NCBI GenBank assembly: GCA_025210745.1
Contig: JAOARC010000021.1
Span: 1 to 64,000 of the forward strand
Reading direction: 5' to 3'
From: Bacteriovoracaceae bacterium
Lineage (GTDB): Bacteria > Bdellovibrionota > Bacteriovoracia > Bacteriovoracales > Bacteriovoracaceae
DNA: 64,000 bases
Below, piece after piece: positions 14,344-23,200 of this stretch; position 1 is the stretch's first letter, and the number at the start of each line of letters is the position of its first letter. Under the pieces are notes generated by a model, which saw only the letters and a list, made by a program, of their open reading frames with translations, made no database searches and was not told the DNA's origin. The position numbers were made by a program, and so were the translations under genes.

Positions 14344-16071
14344 ATGAAAAAAGTATTGATAATTATGGGATTGTGCCTTGTTTTCACAGTTGCCATTATT
14401 GTAAGAACAAATAAAACAACACAGGCCTCTAAAAACAAAGAACTAAGTCTTTCATTAGTAAGTAAGGTGAAGAGTTTCGATCCAGCAAAAGTTTTTGACG
14501 ATGAATCTCTTTTATTAATAAGTCAGTCCTTAGAATCATTATATCAATATCATTATTTAAAAAGACCATATGAGGTTATACCACAGTTAGCAGATGGAAT
14601 GCCATTAATTAGCAATGGTGGAAAAGTATATACAATAAAGATTAAACCAAATATTTTATATCATCAAAATAGTAATATTTTAAAAGTAGGTAGAACTGTA
14701 AAAGCTCAAGACTTTGTCAATCAGATTAAAAGAATTGCTTTTAAGGGGACAAGAAGTTTAGGTACTTGGCTCTTTGCTGGAAAAATAAAAGGCTTTGATC
14801 ATTATCGTAATAAAGTAGGCTTAAGTGTAAAAAAAATGTTGGAGTATGATATTGAAGGAGTACAAGCTATTGATGAATTAACTTTAAGAATAGAGTTAAA
14901 TCGTCCAGAACCGAACCTACTTTATTTTCTTGCTATGAACTTTGTTAGTCCTGTTCCATTAGAGCTTATAACGGAGTTAAAAAATGATTTATCTTCAATA
15001 TTAGTTGGAACTGGACCATATGTTTTAGAATCCTTTGATGAAAAGAAATATGTGTTTAATAAGAATTATAAGTTTAGAAAAGAAAAATATCCAAGCTCTG
15101 GTGACAGATATGCAAATACTCAAAACCTTTTACATTCGTCAACAAAACTAATTCCTTTTGTTGAAAAAGTTTTTTTTCATGTTGTAGAAAGTGATGACGA
15201 AAGATGGAGTTTATTTCTAGCAGGAAAATTAGATATTCTTAATGTTCCTAAAAAATACTTAGACCTTGTTTCAAATAATACTGAAGAGTTTCAAAAAATG
15301 AAAAGTGATATTCATTTTCAAGTGAAATATTTTTCAACAATTTCAAGTCGATGGCTCGGATTTAATATGAAGGACAAATTAGTAGGAAGTAATCTAAATC
15401 TTAGAAAAGCCATTGCTCATGCTATTAATTATGATGAATATATAAGTATTTTGACTAACAATACAAATTTGAAAGCAAATTCTATTTATAATCCTAGTAT
15501 ACCTGGTTATAGCCCATCGTTTGAATTGCCATATTTATATGATTTAGAGAAAGCCAAAAAATATATAAAAGATTCCGGTCTTGATACAAAGCAAATCGAT
15601 CTAACTTACTCAACAAGAGGAACACAAAAAATCTATGAAATTGAAGCTCAATTATTAAAGAAATATTTATCAAAAATAGGCATCAAATTAAAGATTGAAA
15701 TGCTTACATTTTCTACTTTTTTAAAAAAGGGAAGAGCGGGGAAACTTCAGTTTTTTACTGATAATTGGATCTATGATTATCCTGATGCTGAAAATGCAAT
15801 ACAACTTTTAATTTCAGCAAATGCTCCTGGGATAAATAAGAGTCAATATCATTCAGATATGATTGATCGTCTTTATGAGAAGCTAGCAAGAACATTAGAT
15901 CCTGATGAAAGATATAATGTTATGAAAGAAGTTGAGGATGTTGTAAATGCTGATTTACCATGGATTATGATGATGTATGATAGTTCTTATGTTCTACATT
16001 CAAGTAAAATAAAAAACTTTAGAAAATCATTCTTTATAAGGAATTTTACAAAGTATATTGAAAAATTTTAA
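14344..16071 (+). CDS. Peptide/oligopeptide ABC transporter substrate-binding protein (SBP family 5)
   Basis: 575 aa, an extracytoplasmic solute-binding protein of the DppA/OppA type. An N-terminal hydrophobic segment (3-22) is a signal or uncleaved anchor; no lipobox is seen. The fold-specific order is present: D-P-A-K near 40, Q-S-L-E-S-L-Y, P-x-L-A-D-G, the T-G-P-Y-V-L-E-S-F region near 230 and N-L-R-K-A-I-A-H-A-I-N-Y-D near 358. No permease or ATPase gene lies next to it, so the transporter parts must be elsewhere. TATAAT at 14310-14315 is a plausible -10 box without a good -35. Confidence 0.82.
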   Translation: MKKVLIIMGLCLVFTVAIIVRTNKTTQASKNKELSLSLVSKVKSFDPAKVFDDESLLLISQSLESLYQYHYLKRPYEVIPQLADGMPLISNGGKVYTIKIKPNILYHQNSNILKVGRTVKAQDFVNQIKRIAFKGTRSLGTWLFAGKIKGFDHYRNKVGLSVKKMLEYDIEGVQAIDELTLRIELNRPEPNLLYFLAMNFVSPVPLELITELKNDLSSILVGTGPYVLESFDEKKYVFNKNYKFRKEKYPSSGDRYANTQNLLHSSTKLIPFVEKVFFHVVESDDERWSLFLAGKLDILNVPKKYLDLVSNNTEEFQKMKSDIHFQVKYFSTISSRWLGFNMKDKLVGSNLNLRKAIAHAINYDEYISILTNNTNLKANSIYNPSIPGYSPSFELPYLYDLEKAKKYIKDSGLDTKQIDLTYSTRGTQKIYEIEAQLLKKYLSKIGIKLKIEMLTFSTFLKKGRAGKLQFFTDNWIYDYPDAENAIQLLISANAPGINKSQYHSDMIDRLYEKLARTLDPDERYNVMKEVEDVVNADLPWIMMMYDSSYVLHSSKIKNFRKSFFIRNFTKYIEKF

Positions 16072-17054
16072 ATTGAATTCAGAACATCTTGCATTTGTTC
16101 ATAGTTTTGGCACAGTAAAAATGATCTTTTTGTTCCTGGTTTTATCTGTTCAATAGGGTCAAAGATATATCTTGAAACAGCTTTTAGTCTTTTTATTCTG
16201 ATTTTTTCATCTTTATGAATTAATTGCATTTTTTCATAAAGACTAGAGTAATACTTTTTCATATGATCGATTCTTAATTCTATCGTATCTTCTTCATTAT
16301 TGTAGTACAGGTCAGCGAGCCAAGGTGTTTTTAGAGCACCTCGTGCAATCATAACGGAGTGAGCTTGTGTGTAATCAAAGTAGTTATCAATATCTTTAGT
16401 TGTCCATATATCACCATTACCAATGATAGGGATATTACTTATTTTTACTGCTTGTTTGACATAATCCCAATTAGCAATTCCTTTATATAGCTGTGCTCTT
16501 GTTCTGGCATGAATTGTAATGGCATCAACACCTTCATCTTCAATTAATTTTAGAATGTCTTCGAACATTGAATCATCTTCAAAGCCAACTCTTATTTTTG
16601 CAGTGAAAGTACTTTTATGTGAGCTTCGAATAGTTTTTAATATCTTTTTAAGTATTTTTAAGTCTGATAAAAGATATGATCCACCTTTATTTTTACATAC
16701 AGTTTTTGATGGGCAACCTAAGTTAAGATCAAGCCAGTTTATTTCAAGCTGCTTAAGAAGGAGAAGGTGCTCTTCTAAAAGAGATCTTTCACTTGCTAGG
16801 ATTTGAAAAATAGTCTTGTCCATATAGGAAGTATTATAAATATCAGTTCCTATGTGATGTAAAAATTGTTTTTGTGGGAAAAGTCCAACAGAAGGAATTC
16901 TTAAAAAGTCTGTTGCAATAAAGTCCCATTTTTTAAAAAGGTCTTGTACTGTTTTTCTATAATAAGAGTCAGTAACTCCTTCCATGGGAGCAAATAGCAA
17001 AGACTTTTCCTTTAAAGGTAAATTAGTCTTCATATAGGGATGAGAAGCATCCAT
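16068..17054 (-). CDS. dus: tRNA-dihydrouridine synthase
   Basis: FMN-dependent reduction of uridine to dihydrouridine in the tRNA D-loop. 328 aa. The Dus motifs are all present: F-A-P-M-E-G-V-T-D at 21-29, N-L-G-C-P-S-x-x-V-C with catalytic Cys120 followed by K-N-K-G-G, K-I-R-V-G, the H-A-R-T-R FMN/uridine residues, G-N-G-D-I and M-I-A-R-G-A. Which Dus subgroup cannot be said. An in-frame ATG at 17033 would place the start closer to the usual N-terminus and reduce overlap with the upstream gene. It converges with the peptide-binding protein gene with a 4-bp overlap. Confidence 0.9.
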   Translation of the reverse strand: MDASHPYMKTNLPLKEKSLLFAPMEGVTDSYYRKTVQDLFKKWDFIATDFLRIPSVGLFPQKQFLHHIGTDIYNTSYMDKTIFQILASERSLLEEHLLLLKQLEINWLDLNLGCPSKTVCKNKGGSYLLSDLKILKKILKTIRSSHKSTFTAKIRVGFEDDSMFEDILKLIEDEGVDAITIHARTRAQLYKGIANWDYVKQAVKISNIPIIGNGDIWTTKDIDNYFDYTQAHSVMIARGALKTPWLADLYYNNEEDTIELRIDHMKKYYSSLYEKMQLIHKDEKIRIKRLKAVSRYIFDPIEQIKPGTKRSFLLCQNYEQMQDVLNSI

Positions 17055-17418
17055 ATACTTTTGTCATAGAATCATTATTAGATAGCTTTGTTATTTTCAT
17101 TTCAACTTCAAAATAAGAGCTTGCGACACCAATATCTTGTGCTCTTATAGCTATCATTTCTTGAGTTTTACCATCATTAGCTTGAAATAAGTGGTACTCA
17201 TCTTTAATCTCTACAAAAGAGAGTTGTTTTAAAATACTTACTCTGTCTGTATCTGGAAGGTGAACACCATTTGTAATATATAGTGTCGAATCATTAGTAT
17301 TTAAATTAATGACAATACTATCAAAAGAATGAGGAGTATTATGCGCTCTACATTGTATATATTGTCTTGAGAATGCATTTGAGCAGATCAGTAATAGAAT
17401 GAGTAAAATAGCTTTCAT
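17023..17418 (-). CDS. Small exported protein of unknown function
   Basis: 131 aa with a clear signal peptide (1-17, ending N-A-F-S). The mature 114 residues are strand-rich with two Cys (C-R-A near the start and Y-G-C-F near the end) that could form one disulfide closing a beta barrel. A basic-acidic mix without motif; not recognised. It overlaps dus by up to 32 bp. Its upstream region has a TTTAGCGCTGCATC element about 70 bp before the start, similar to elements upstream of two other genes in the window. Confidence 0.55.
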   Translation of the reverse strand: MKAILLILLLICSNAFSRQYIQCRAHNTPHSFDSIVINLNTNDSTLYITNGVHLPDTDRVSILKQLSFVEIKDEYHLFQANDGKTQEMIAIRAQDIGVASSYFEVEMKITKLSNNDSMTKVYGCFSSLYED

Positions 17419-17585
17419 ATTGATATATCCTTTTATTTTTAGAGGTTTGATATACCAAACTATGTGAACAAAATATAGATGCAGCGCTAAAAAAACGATC
17501 TATTTTTTAGAAAGCTAAAATATATTCTTTATTGTTTACCAATGTGAAAAACTTAGGCATAAATGGCAAAAAACTAAGGATATTT

Positions 17586-18863
17586 ATGAAACTACTATTA
17601 ATTTTATTTACGATAACAGGATTTGCTTCATCTATAAAAGATTATCCTTTTTATGAATATAAAGCTTTATTTACTAATCCGATTTGTAAAGAATATAGAT
17701 ATAATCAACAAGTGTATTCTAATAGTGGAAAGCTATTAATATCAAAACCTAAAAATGTATATTGTAAAAAATCAGATTTTTTCTTTAATAATAACAGAGT
17801 AAATACTCCTCATTTTGAGTTAAAAAATCTGATCGCTGATAGCGATCTTAGTTCATTATTTTTAACCTATCTTTCATTTTCCAATCAAGAAGTAGCTCTT
17901 GCCTTATGTGATGCTGCTAAAAGAGGTGTTGCAATTACATTTATTATTGATTCTAAAAATAGAGAACGAAAGTCGGGACGAAAGTGGTTGGATTATCTTT
18001 CAAAATGTGAAGATATTTTGGGAAATAAGCCAAGAGTTGAATTTAGAGGTAATGTAAAAGGTTTAGGATATGCTCATAATAAAATAATTATGGCTTCTTA
18101 CAAATCAACTTCTAAAAAAACGAAAATTGTTTTTAGCTCTGGTAATATGTCTTCAGGAACAGTTCTTCATCATGAAAATTGGAGTTTTTTAACAACAAGT
18201 AAAGATACTTATTTTTATCAAGCTCATTTGTGTATTAAAGAGGGGATGCTTACTTCAATATCTAAAAAGCAGTTTAAAGCTTTTATGAAACTATGTCGCT
18301 CTAAAATCAAAACAAAAGAAGAGGATGATATCAAGTTATATGTTGTGCCTTCTGATGGAAGAGTTGCTATGAATAATATTGTATCTGCTTTTGATAGAGC
18401 TGTATCAATTGAGGCTGCAGCACATAGGTTTACTCATCCTGACCTTGTTATGGCAATGCAAAAGGCTGCGGGACAATTGAAAAAAGTAAGGTTTGTTGTC
18501 GATGATGATATTTATTGGGCCGGTAAGAGAAAGAAAACAACTGGCTCTAATATGGTGTCGGAGTTCTATAAAGTTATGAGTGTTTTAAGAAGTGGAGTTG
18601 AGGTTAGATACGTGCAATCAAACCAAAATTCAAGATTATTACATCATAATAAATATTTAATATTCAATTTTGCAGATGGAACAGGAGCTGTTCATACTGG
18701 TGCTGGCAATTTTACAAAAGCAGCTTTTACAAAAAATTACGAGAATTATTACTACATTACAATTCCTGAAGTTGTTACTAAGTTTAAGGACCAATTTGAA
18801 TATAAATTTAATTGGCTAGCAACAACTTATGAAATGATGCCAAGTGAATATATTAATCCATAG
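17586..18863 (+). CDS. Secreted phospholipase D-like protein
   Basis: 425 aa from the ATG at 17586, which has AAGGA at a good distance and begins a signal peptide (MKLLLILFTITGFAS); an upstream in-frame start at 17532 would bury that signal. Two PLD repeats are visible: H-N-K-I-I-M with F-S-S-G-N-M-S downstream, and H-N-K-Y-L-I with H-T-G-A-G-N-F. Both keep the HxK and the G(S/G)xN part but lack the aspartate of HxKxxxxD. Such proteins cleave phospholipids or, in the Nuc branch, DNA. An exported PLD is plausible as a prey- or envelope-active hydrolase; activity depends on whether the missing Asp matters. Confidence 0.75.
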   Translation: MKLLLILFTITGFASSIKDYPFYEYKALFTNPICKEYRYNQQVYSNSGKLLISKPKNVYCKKSDFFFNNNRVNTPHFELKNLIADSDLSSLFLTYLSFSNQEVALALCDAAKRGVAITFIIDSKNRERKSGRKWLDYLSKCEDILGNKPRVEFRGNVKGLGYAHNKIIMASYKSTSKKTKIVFSSGNMSSGTVLHHENWSFLTTSKDTYFYQAHLCIKEGMLTSISKKQFKAFMKLCRSKIKTKEEDDIKLYVVPSDGRVAMNNIVSAFDRAVSIEAAAHRFTHPDLVMAMQKAAGQLKKVRFVVDDDIYWAGKRKKTTGSNMVSEFYKVMSVLRSGVEVRYVQSNQNSRLLHHNKYLIFNFADGTGAVHTGAGNFTKAAFTKNYENYYYITIPEVVTKFKDQFEYKFNWLATTYEMMPSEYINP

Positions 18864-18878
18864 ATATAATGAAAAAAG

Positions 18879-19685
18879 TTATTTAAAGTCTTGAGTATAG
18901 TCAGTTACAACTTGCAGCTTCATATGCCAACAACTAGCTGCTCGAACTACTTTTTCTGCTGGACAATAAGTACTGTTGTACTGACAAGTACTATCAGCTT
19001 TTACATCGTCAACTTCAATAGTTGTAGCAATAATATTGCCTCCAGTATTTCTTAGATGACCAAAGTCTAGTATTGGAGAACATGAACCAACATCAATAGG
19101 GTCAACATATTGAGTTGCATATCTTGATCCAAGATAAGCATTAGTACATTGTCCATTGCCATTATAAGTAGAACAGTGAACATCTCTTAAGTGTACTCTG
19201 TACTTTAATTTAGTATAAGGATGGGCATCCGAAGCTTGTCCAACTTGTCTTCCATAACAATATTCTTGGCCAGCAGTAGGATATGGTTGAGACTTAACCA
19301 TCATTCTCACTCTAAGCCTAGAGTCTGTTGGAAATAATAAACCAGCCTGTAATATTGTTGGCATTGTTGAGCTTGCAAGAGAACTTGAATATGTTCCTGG
19401 AAGCCAAGACTGATGTCCTGCTAAGAGCATTTCAAATTGATGCATTGGATATCCTGACCCTTGCCCATCATTGCTTGCTACACCTGTACAACTAACTCCT
19501 GTTCCTGCTGTTGTACTACTATTATTACCAGACCCTGTTTCTCCACTTGATCCGCTACTTGATCCTCCACTGGAATTGTTACCATGTTGATCAGATATAA
19601 TAACTTGTTCTGTTGTTTCTACTGGCTCTTGTTGAACACAAGAAGTGAGTATTAAACAAAATAGTATAAATAGTGATTGCTTCAT
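18879..19685 (-). CDS. Lipoprotein with Gly/Ser-rich linker
   Basis: 268 aa. Lipobox L-T-S-C with Cys at 16, then a low-complexity linker (about 33-63) of Gly, Ser, Asn and Thr, then a domain with about nine Cys (C-T-G-V, Y-C-Y-G, H-C-S-T, Q-C-T-N, G-S-C-S, T-C-Q, Y-C-P, S-C-W-H), likely disulfide-bonded outside the cytoplasm. The pattern suggests a cell-surface protein with a flexible stalk. No domain family recognised. It converges with the PLD-like gene with a 15-bp gap. Confidence 0.6.
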   Translation of the reverse strand: MKQSLFILFCLILTSCVQQEPVETTEQVIISDQHGNNSSGGSSSGSSGETGSGNNSSTTAGTGVSCTGVASNDGQGSGYPMHQFEMLLAGHQSWLPGTYSSSLASSTMPTILQAGLLFPTDSRLRVRMMVKSQPYPTAGQEYCYGRQVGQASDAHPYTKLKYRVHLRDVHCSTYNGNGQCTNAYLGSRYATQYVDPIDVGSCSPILDFGHLRNTGGNIIATTIEVDDVKADSTCQYNSTYCPAEKVVRAASCWHMKLQVVTDYTQDFK

Positions 19686-19838
19686 TTTTTACCTCTAAGG
19701 GTTAGTCTTCAAACTTCTTATCGGATAATCTATGGAGATTATTTAGTAAAAAAAAGAGCATGTTTGATATACTTTCAGGTACTTAGCTTGGACTATTTAT
19801 TGACCTAGTAGCTTTTTTAGAACCAAAGAGATACACTT

Positions 19839-20324
19839 TTGTTGATGAATAATGAAACTTTAGAACAGTTAATCAGTCCACTTGTGAATAAAATTTATTC
19901 TTTTTGCTACGCTATTGTGCCAGATGATTTATTGGCCCAACAGCTATTTGTAGATGGATATACAAAATTTGTTTTAAAAGATAAAAAAGAAATCTTAATA
20001 ACAGATATTACTGATAAAGAGGACCGAGTTTCTTTTAAAGATTATGCTTTTAAAAGAATCTTAAGCGAAATTATTTTATTATCTAAAGCGCGTACTAAAA
20101 CTTTTATGTACAAGAAAAGAACTAATATGGATGAGTTTAATGTTTTTTATTCTTTAACTATGGACTCAAGAATTGTCATTCATTTAGATACTGTTTTGGA
20201 CTTTACAAAAGAAAATATTATGGAAGTCTTTGGTCTGCCTAAAAATGAAGTTGTAAATCTCATTTTCTTTGCGAAAAATGAATTACTAAATATTAAGCAA
20301 GGACAATATAGTGCAAGTTTTTAA
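19839..20324 (+). CDS. Sigma-70-like (divergent ECF-type) protein
   Basis: 161 aa. The first half resembles sigma region 2 (P-L-V-N-K-I-Y-S-F-C-Y-A-I-V-P-D-D-L-L-A-Q-Q-L-F), and the last 45 residues resemble region 4 with helix-turn-helix spacing (V-L-D-F-T-K-E-N-I-M-E-V-F-G-L-P-K-N-E-V). The match is a pattern judgement, not strong identity, and region 2.4 residues are unclear. A TTG start at 19839 has AAAGAG eight bases upstream; ATG 19845 is the alternative. It overlaps a 67-aa gene by 14 bp, an arrangement common for a sigma factor and its regulator. Confidence 0.5.
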   Translation: MLMNNETLEQLISPLVNKIYSFCYAIVPDDLLAQQLFVDGYTKFVLKDKKEILITDITDKEDRVSFKDYAFKRILSEIILLSKARTKTFMYKKRTNMDEFNVFYSLTMDSRIVIHLDTVLDFTKENIMEVFGLPKNEVVNLIFFAKNELLNIKQGQYSASF

Positions 20325-20514
20325 AGATGACTTTAAAAAGTCTCAAGTTGATAGTTTTTTAAAGTCAATTATACCAGATCACAGATTAGATGCATCTTCA
20401 AAACAAGAGCTGATTGCTGAGTTAGCCGATGTGAACCAGAGTCTGCTTGTTGAAAAGAAAAGCTTATTAGAAAAGACTATTGCAATATTAGATAAAACTA
20501 TATTTGAATTCTAA
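20311..20514 (+). CDS. Small protein overlapping the sigma-like gene
   Basis: 67 aa from a GTG start, overlapping the preceding gene by 14 bp and so probably translationally coupled. It is helical and charged (D-A-S-S-K-Q-E-L-I-A-E-L, L-V-E-K-K-S-L-L-E-K-T-I-A) with no Cys, so it is not a zinc anti-sigma of the ZAS type. By position it could be a partner or anti-sigma of the sigma-like protein; there is no direct sequence support for that. Confidence 0.5.
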   Translation: MQVFKDDFKKSQVDSFLKSIIPDHRLDASSKQELIAELADVNQSLLVEKKSLLEKTIAILDKTIFEF

Positions 20515-21248
20515 ATAGTTAAATTAAGCAAGTAAGTAGCTTGAAATCCATTCTGAGCGAAGCCTTTTGGCGGATTTGATATAGCCTTTATATCTTTTAA
20601 TGTTTTTACAAAGTAGTCATGAATTATTTTTTTGTCACTGCTATCTAAAATCCTTATGCTTAAGACATTTCCATCTTTATCATATTTAATAATACCTCTC
20701 ATTTTGTGAGAATGAGTACCATTTTTAATTAGTAATGAACCAAATTTTCTTTTAAGTTCATTTAGGTTTTTAAAAGCAGAGTTATAATACTGTTTTGCAT
20801 TTCTTGCTCTAAAGCCATAGTAAACAAGTTCATGTTTATTTAATTCATCTAACTCGACTCCCTCTTTCGCTTCGTATTTTACACCTGTATTAACAATGAT
20901 ATTTTTAGTGGTACCAATCTTCTCTTTAAAAGTCTTTGTTATAATTTTTTTATTAGGATTTCGAGACTTTGTGCTATTAGTTAGCTCAAAGTTGTTAGAT
21001 TTAACTATACTTTTAGGAATAAGTAGATCTGATTGAGTTTTAAAAAGATCAGCAACTTTTATTGTATTTTTCTTTCCTGTGGCTTTTCTTTTACCAAAGC
21101 TTCTTAATTTTACATATAAACGAGATTCATTAGATATATCTTTGTCTTTTTTTAATGTATAAGAAACCTGCGGCTTTAATAGTATAAAGCCAGTATTTAT
21201 AAGTGTGCTAATTAGCAAAAATGAGATAAAACCTTTTTTCTTTCTCAT
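20511..21248 (-). CDS. TonB-like C-terminal domain protein
   Basis: 245 aa, basic N-terminus followed by one membrane helix (about 7-23), a long periplasmic linker rich in Lys/Thr/Asn, and a C-terminal 70 residues (G-I-I-K-Y-D-K-D-G-N-V-L-S-I-R-I-L-D-S-S) with the strand-helix-strand pattern of TonB/TolA C-terminal domains (compare V-x-x-x-G-x-V-x-x-x-x-I-x-x-S-S-G). The usual Pro-rich spacer is replaced by a Lys-rich one. No ExbB or ExbD gene is adjacent. Likely spans the periplasm and energises or links to an outer-membrane protein. Confidence 0.6.
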   Translation of the reverse strand: MRKKKGFISFLLISTLINTGFILLKPQVSYTLKKDKDISNESRLYVKLRSFGKRKATGKKNTIKVADLFKTQSDLLIPKSIVKSNNFELTNSTKSRNPNKKIITKTFKEKIGTTKNIIVNTGVKYEAKEGVELDELNKHELVYYGFRARNAKQYYNSAFKNLNELKRKFGSLLIKNGTHSHKMRGIIKYDKDGNVLSIRILDSSDKKIIHDYFVKTLKDIKAISNPPKGFAQNGFQATYLLNLTI

Positions 21249-21442
21249 TAATATAATTATAGCTGCTTATTACTATAAGGTCACGAATCAGTTCTGCGGT
21301 GTGTAAAAATACCATTTTAATTCTTTAACTTGTTGAAATTTAGAAGGGAAAAAATTGCAATATTGACGATTTTGGTCATTTTTTGAGAAAATTTATTTAG
21401 TTTGTTAGGCTTTTATATAAGTCTTTGAATTTAGAGGAAAAT

Positions 21443-22774
21443 ATGAAGTTTTTTAATTTTAGCGCAAATAAATTTGCTATGGCCACGTTACTTGCTTTTG
21501 GAGCGATTGTTTATCCACTTTATAAAGGACAGGCAAATATGTCTGTAGCTAAAAGTCTACAAGTACTATCTTTGGGAATGAATACTTGTATGAATAGGTT
21601 ATTTCAAACTCATTCAGCTCTTTTGACTGGCAGTATTGATTCTAATTTTTTAGAAAATAACTTTAGAGATACAACAAATGAATGTTTTAGAGAAGTTTCA
21701 AATACATTTAATCAAATCGATGCGAGCTTTAATAAGGATGTTCATAGTCATTTGGATAAGTTGTTGTCTGATCAGTATTGGTATGATCAAAAGATCGTAA
21801 AGTTAAAATCTTTGTTGATAAGTGAAGAGGCTAGTTTAAAAGATTCAAATATAACTCAAAAATATTTTGATTTAACTCAAACAAAGAATGATTTAGCATA
21901 TTTGTTTTCTACTAAAGTAAAAGAGTTATCACTGCAGCTAGATAGTTTACTTGTTATAAGTACATTAAGTGCTACATTCTTATTATTTACAATCGTAGGA
22001 TTTGCTATCTCTTTAAAGAAAAAACAATCTCGAGTTGAAAAACTTAATCGTGAAGTTAAAGAAATGCTTGAAGATAAGAATATAGACTTTGAATACTTTA
22101 AAAAACTAGCAAGTAAAGTTTTAAGAAATGTTGGAGCATTTGATATCGCAAAAGCCATCATGCGAAAGAAAAATACTTTCGAACAAGAAACTTTACAAAG
22201 TCCTTTGGTTTCAAGCATTCAAGCTACTCCTACTTCATCAGATGAGCTTAGAAAAAATGATCTCTTTAGTTTTCAGGATACATTTATAAATTCTTTATCT
22301 TCTTTTAATTCACAAATTTTATCTAAGTCAATTAACTTAGATATGAGTATTGATGATGACTTTAAAATAGAAGCAGATAAAGATCTAGTCGCACAAGTAA
22401 TTTTTCATGCTTTGAATTACTGTGTTGATAAAGCAAAAGATACAAAATTATCTATTTCAACTCATAAGGTAGGTCCTATAAGTTCTTTAAAGTTAAAATT
22501 ACATAATTCTTGCTTTAATGCTGATGAGTTGGATTATGTAAATTCATCAAAGTCTCATAGTGAAAAAGTGGGAATAGATATTAGGCTTATAAAAGAATTA
22601 ATTAATAGTTTTAATGGACAGTTCTTAATTTCTAATAAAGTTGATGCCAGTAAAGCACTATCTATTAGTGAGCTTGAACTGATTTTTACAGATGAAAAAC
22701 AAATGAAAGTGACATCTTCTGTTTTTAAAGGAAAGAAAAAAGATCTCGTAAGACAATTTAATTTAGAAGCTTAG
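21443..22774 (+). CDS. Membrane sensor-like protein with degenerate GHKL ATPase region
   Basis: 443 aa from ATG 21443 (AGAGGAAA just upstream supports it over an earlier start). Two membrane helices (about 10-28 and 178-198) enclose a roughly 150-residue periplasmic helical domain. A coiled-coil linker follows and then a region that resembles a histidine-kinase ATPase domain: D-K-D-L-V-A-Q-V-I-F-H-A-L-N-Y-C (compare the N-box) and an S-K-S-H-S-E-K-V-G-I-D-I-R-L-I-K-E-L segment (compare the G-box helix). No phospho-acceptor H-box and no clear DxGxG box are seen, so it is probably not an active kinase. The 3' end overlaps convergent dtd. Confidence 0.55.
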   Translation: MKFFNFSANKFAMATLLAFGAIVYPLYKGQANMSVAKSLQVLSLGMNTCMNRLFQTHSALLTGSIDSNFLENNFRDTTNECFREVSNTFNQIDASFNKDVHSHLDKLLSDQYWYDQKIVKLKSLLISEEASLKDSNITQKYFDLTQTKNDLAYLFSTKVKELSLQLDSLLVISTLSATFLLFTIVGFAISLKKKQSRVEKLNREVKEMLEDKNIDFEYFKKLASKVLRNVGAFDIAKAIMRKKNTFEQETLQSPLVSSIQATPTSSDELRKNDLFSFQDTFINSLSSFNSQILSKSINLDMSIDDDFKIEADKDLVAQVIFHALNYCVDKAKDTKLSISTHKVGPISSLKLKLHNSCFNADELDYVNSSKSHSEKVGIDIRLIKELINSFNGQFLISNKVDASKALSISELELIFTDEKQMKVTSSVFKGKKKDLVRQFNLEA

Positions 22775-23200
22775 ATAAAAAGTCACTGGCCCATCATTAA
22801 TAGAATAAACTTGCATGTCGGCTGCGAATATACCTGTTTCAACATGAAGTTTTTCATTTTTTAATTTTTGATTAAAAATATCAAAAAACTCTTTTGCTTT
22901 TTTAGGTTCCATTGATTTATCAAAGCTTGGCCTATTTCCTTTTTTTCCATCCCAGCTCAAAGTGAATTGACTAATAGATAAAATAGATAACTCTTTATCT
23001 TTAATCGATCTATTCATTTTTCTATTTTCATCTTCAAATATTCTAATATCTCTAATTTTTCTTATGGCAGACTCGAGTTGCTTAAGAGAATCATTTGTTT
23101 CAAAACAAATATAAAGAAGATATCCTTGTTTTATTTGTCCTTTTATCTGATGGTTAACTTCAACTTTAGCTTCTTTAACCCTTTGAATGATAACTTTCAC
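22763..23200 (-). CDS. dtd: D-aminoacyl-tRNA deacylase
   Basis: Removes D-amino acids (and glycine mis-charged on tRNA-Ala) from tRNA. 145 aa, normal length. Motifs S-Q-F-T-L-S-W-D-G-K-K-G-N-R-P-S-F near 80 and N-D-G-P-V-T-F-Y-L near the end are the DTD signatures; the Gly-cisPro residues sit in the second. The start is GTG, overlapping the TAG stop of the upstream ChaN-domain gene by one base (TAGTG), so the two genes are coupled. Confidence 0.93.
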   Translation of the reverse strand: MKVIIQRVKEAKVEVNHQIKGQIKQGYLLYICFETNDSLKQLESAIRKIRDIRIFEDENRKMNRSIKDKELSILSISQFTLSWDGKKGNRPSFDKSMEPKKAKEFFDIFNQKLKNEKLHVETGIFAADMQVYSINDGPVTFYLSF

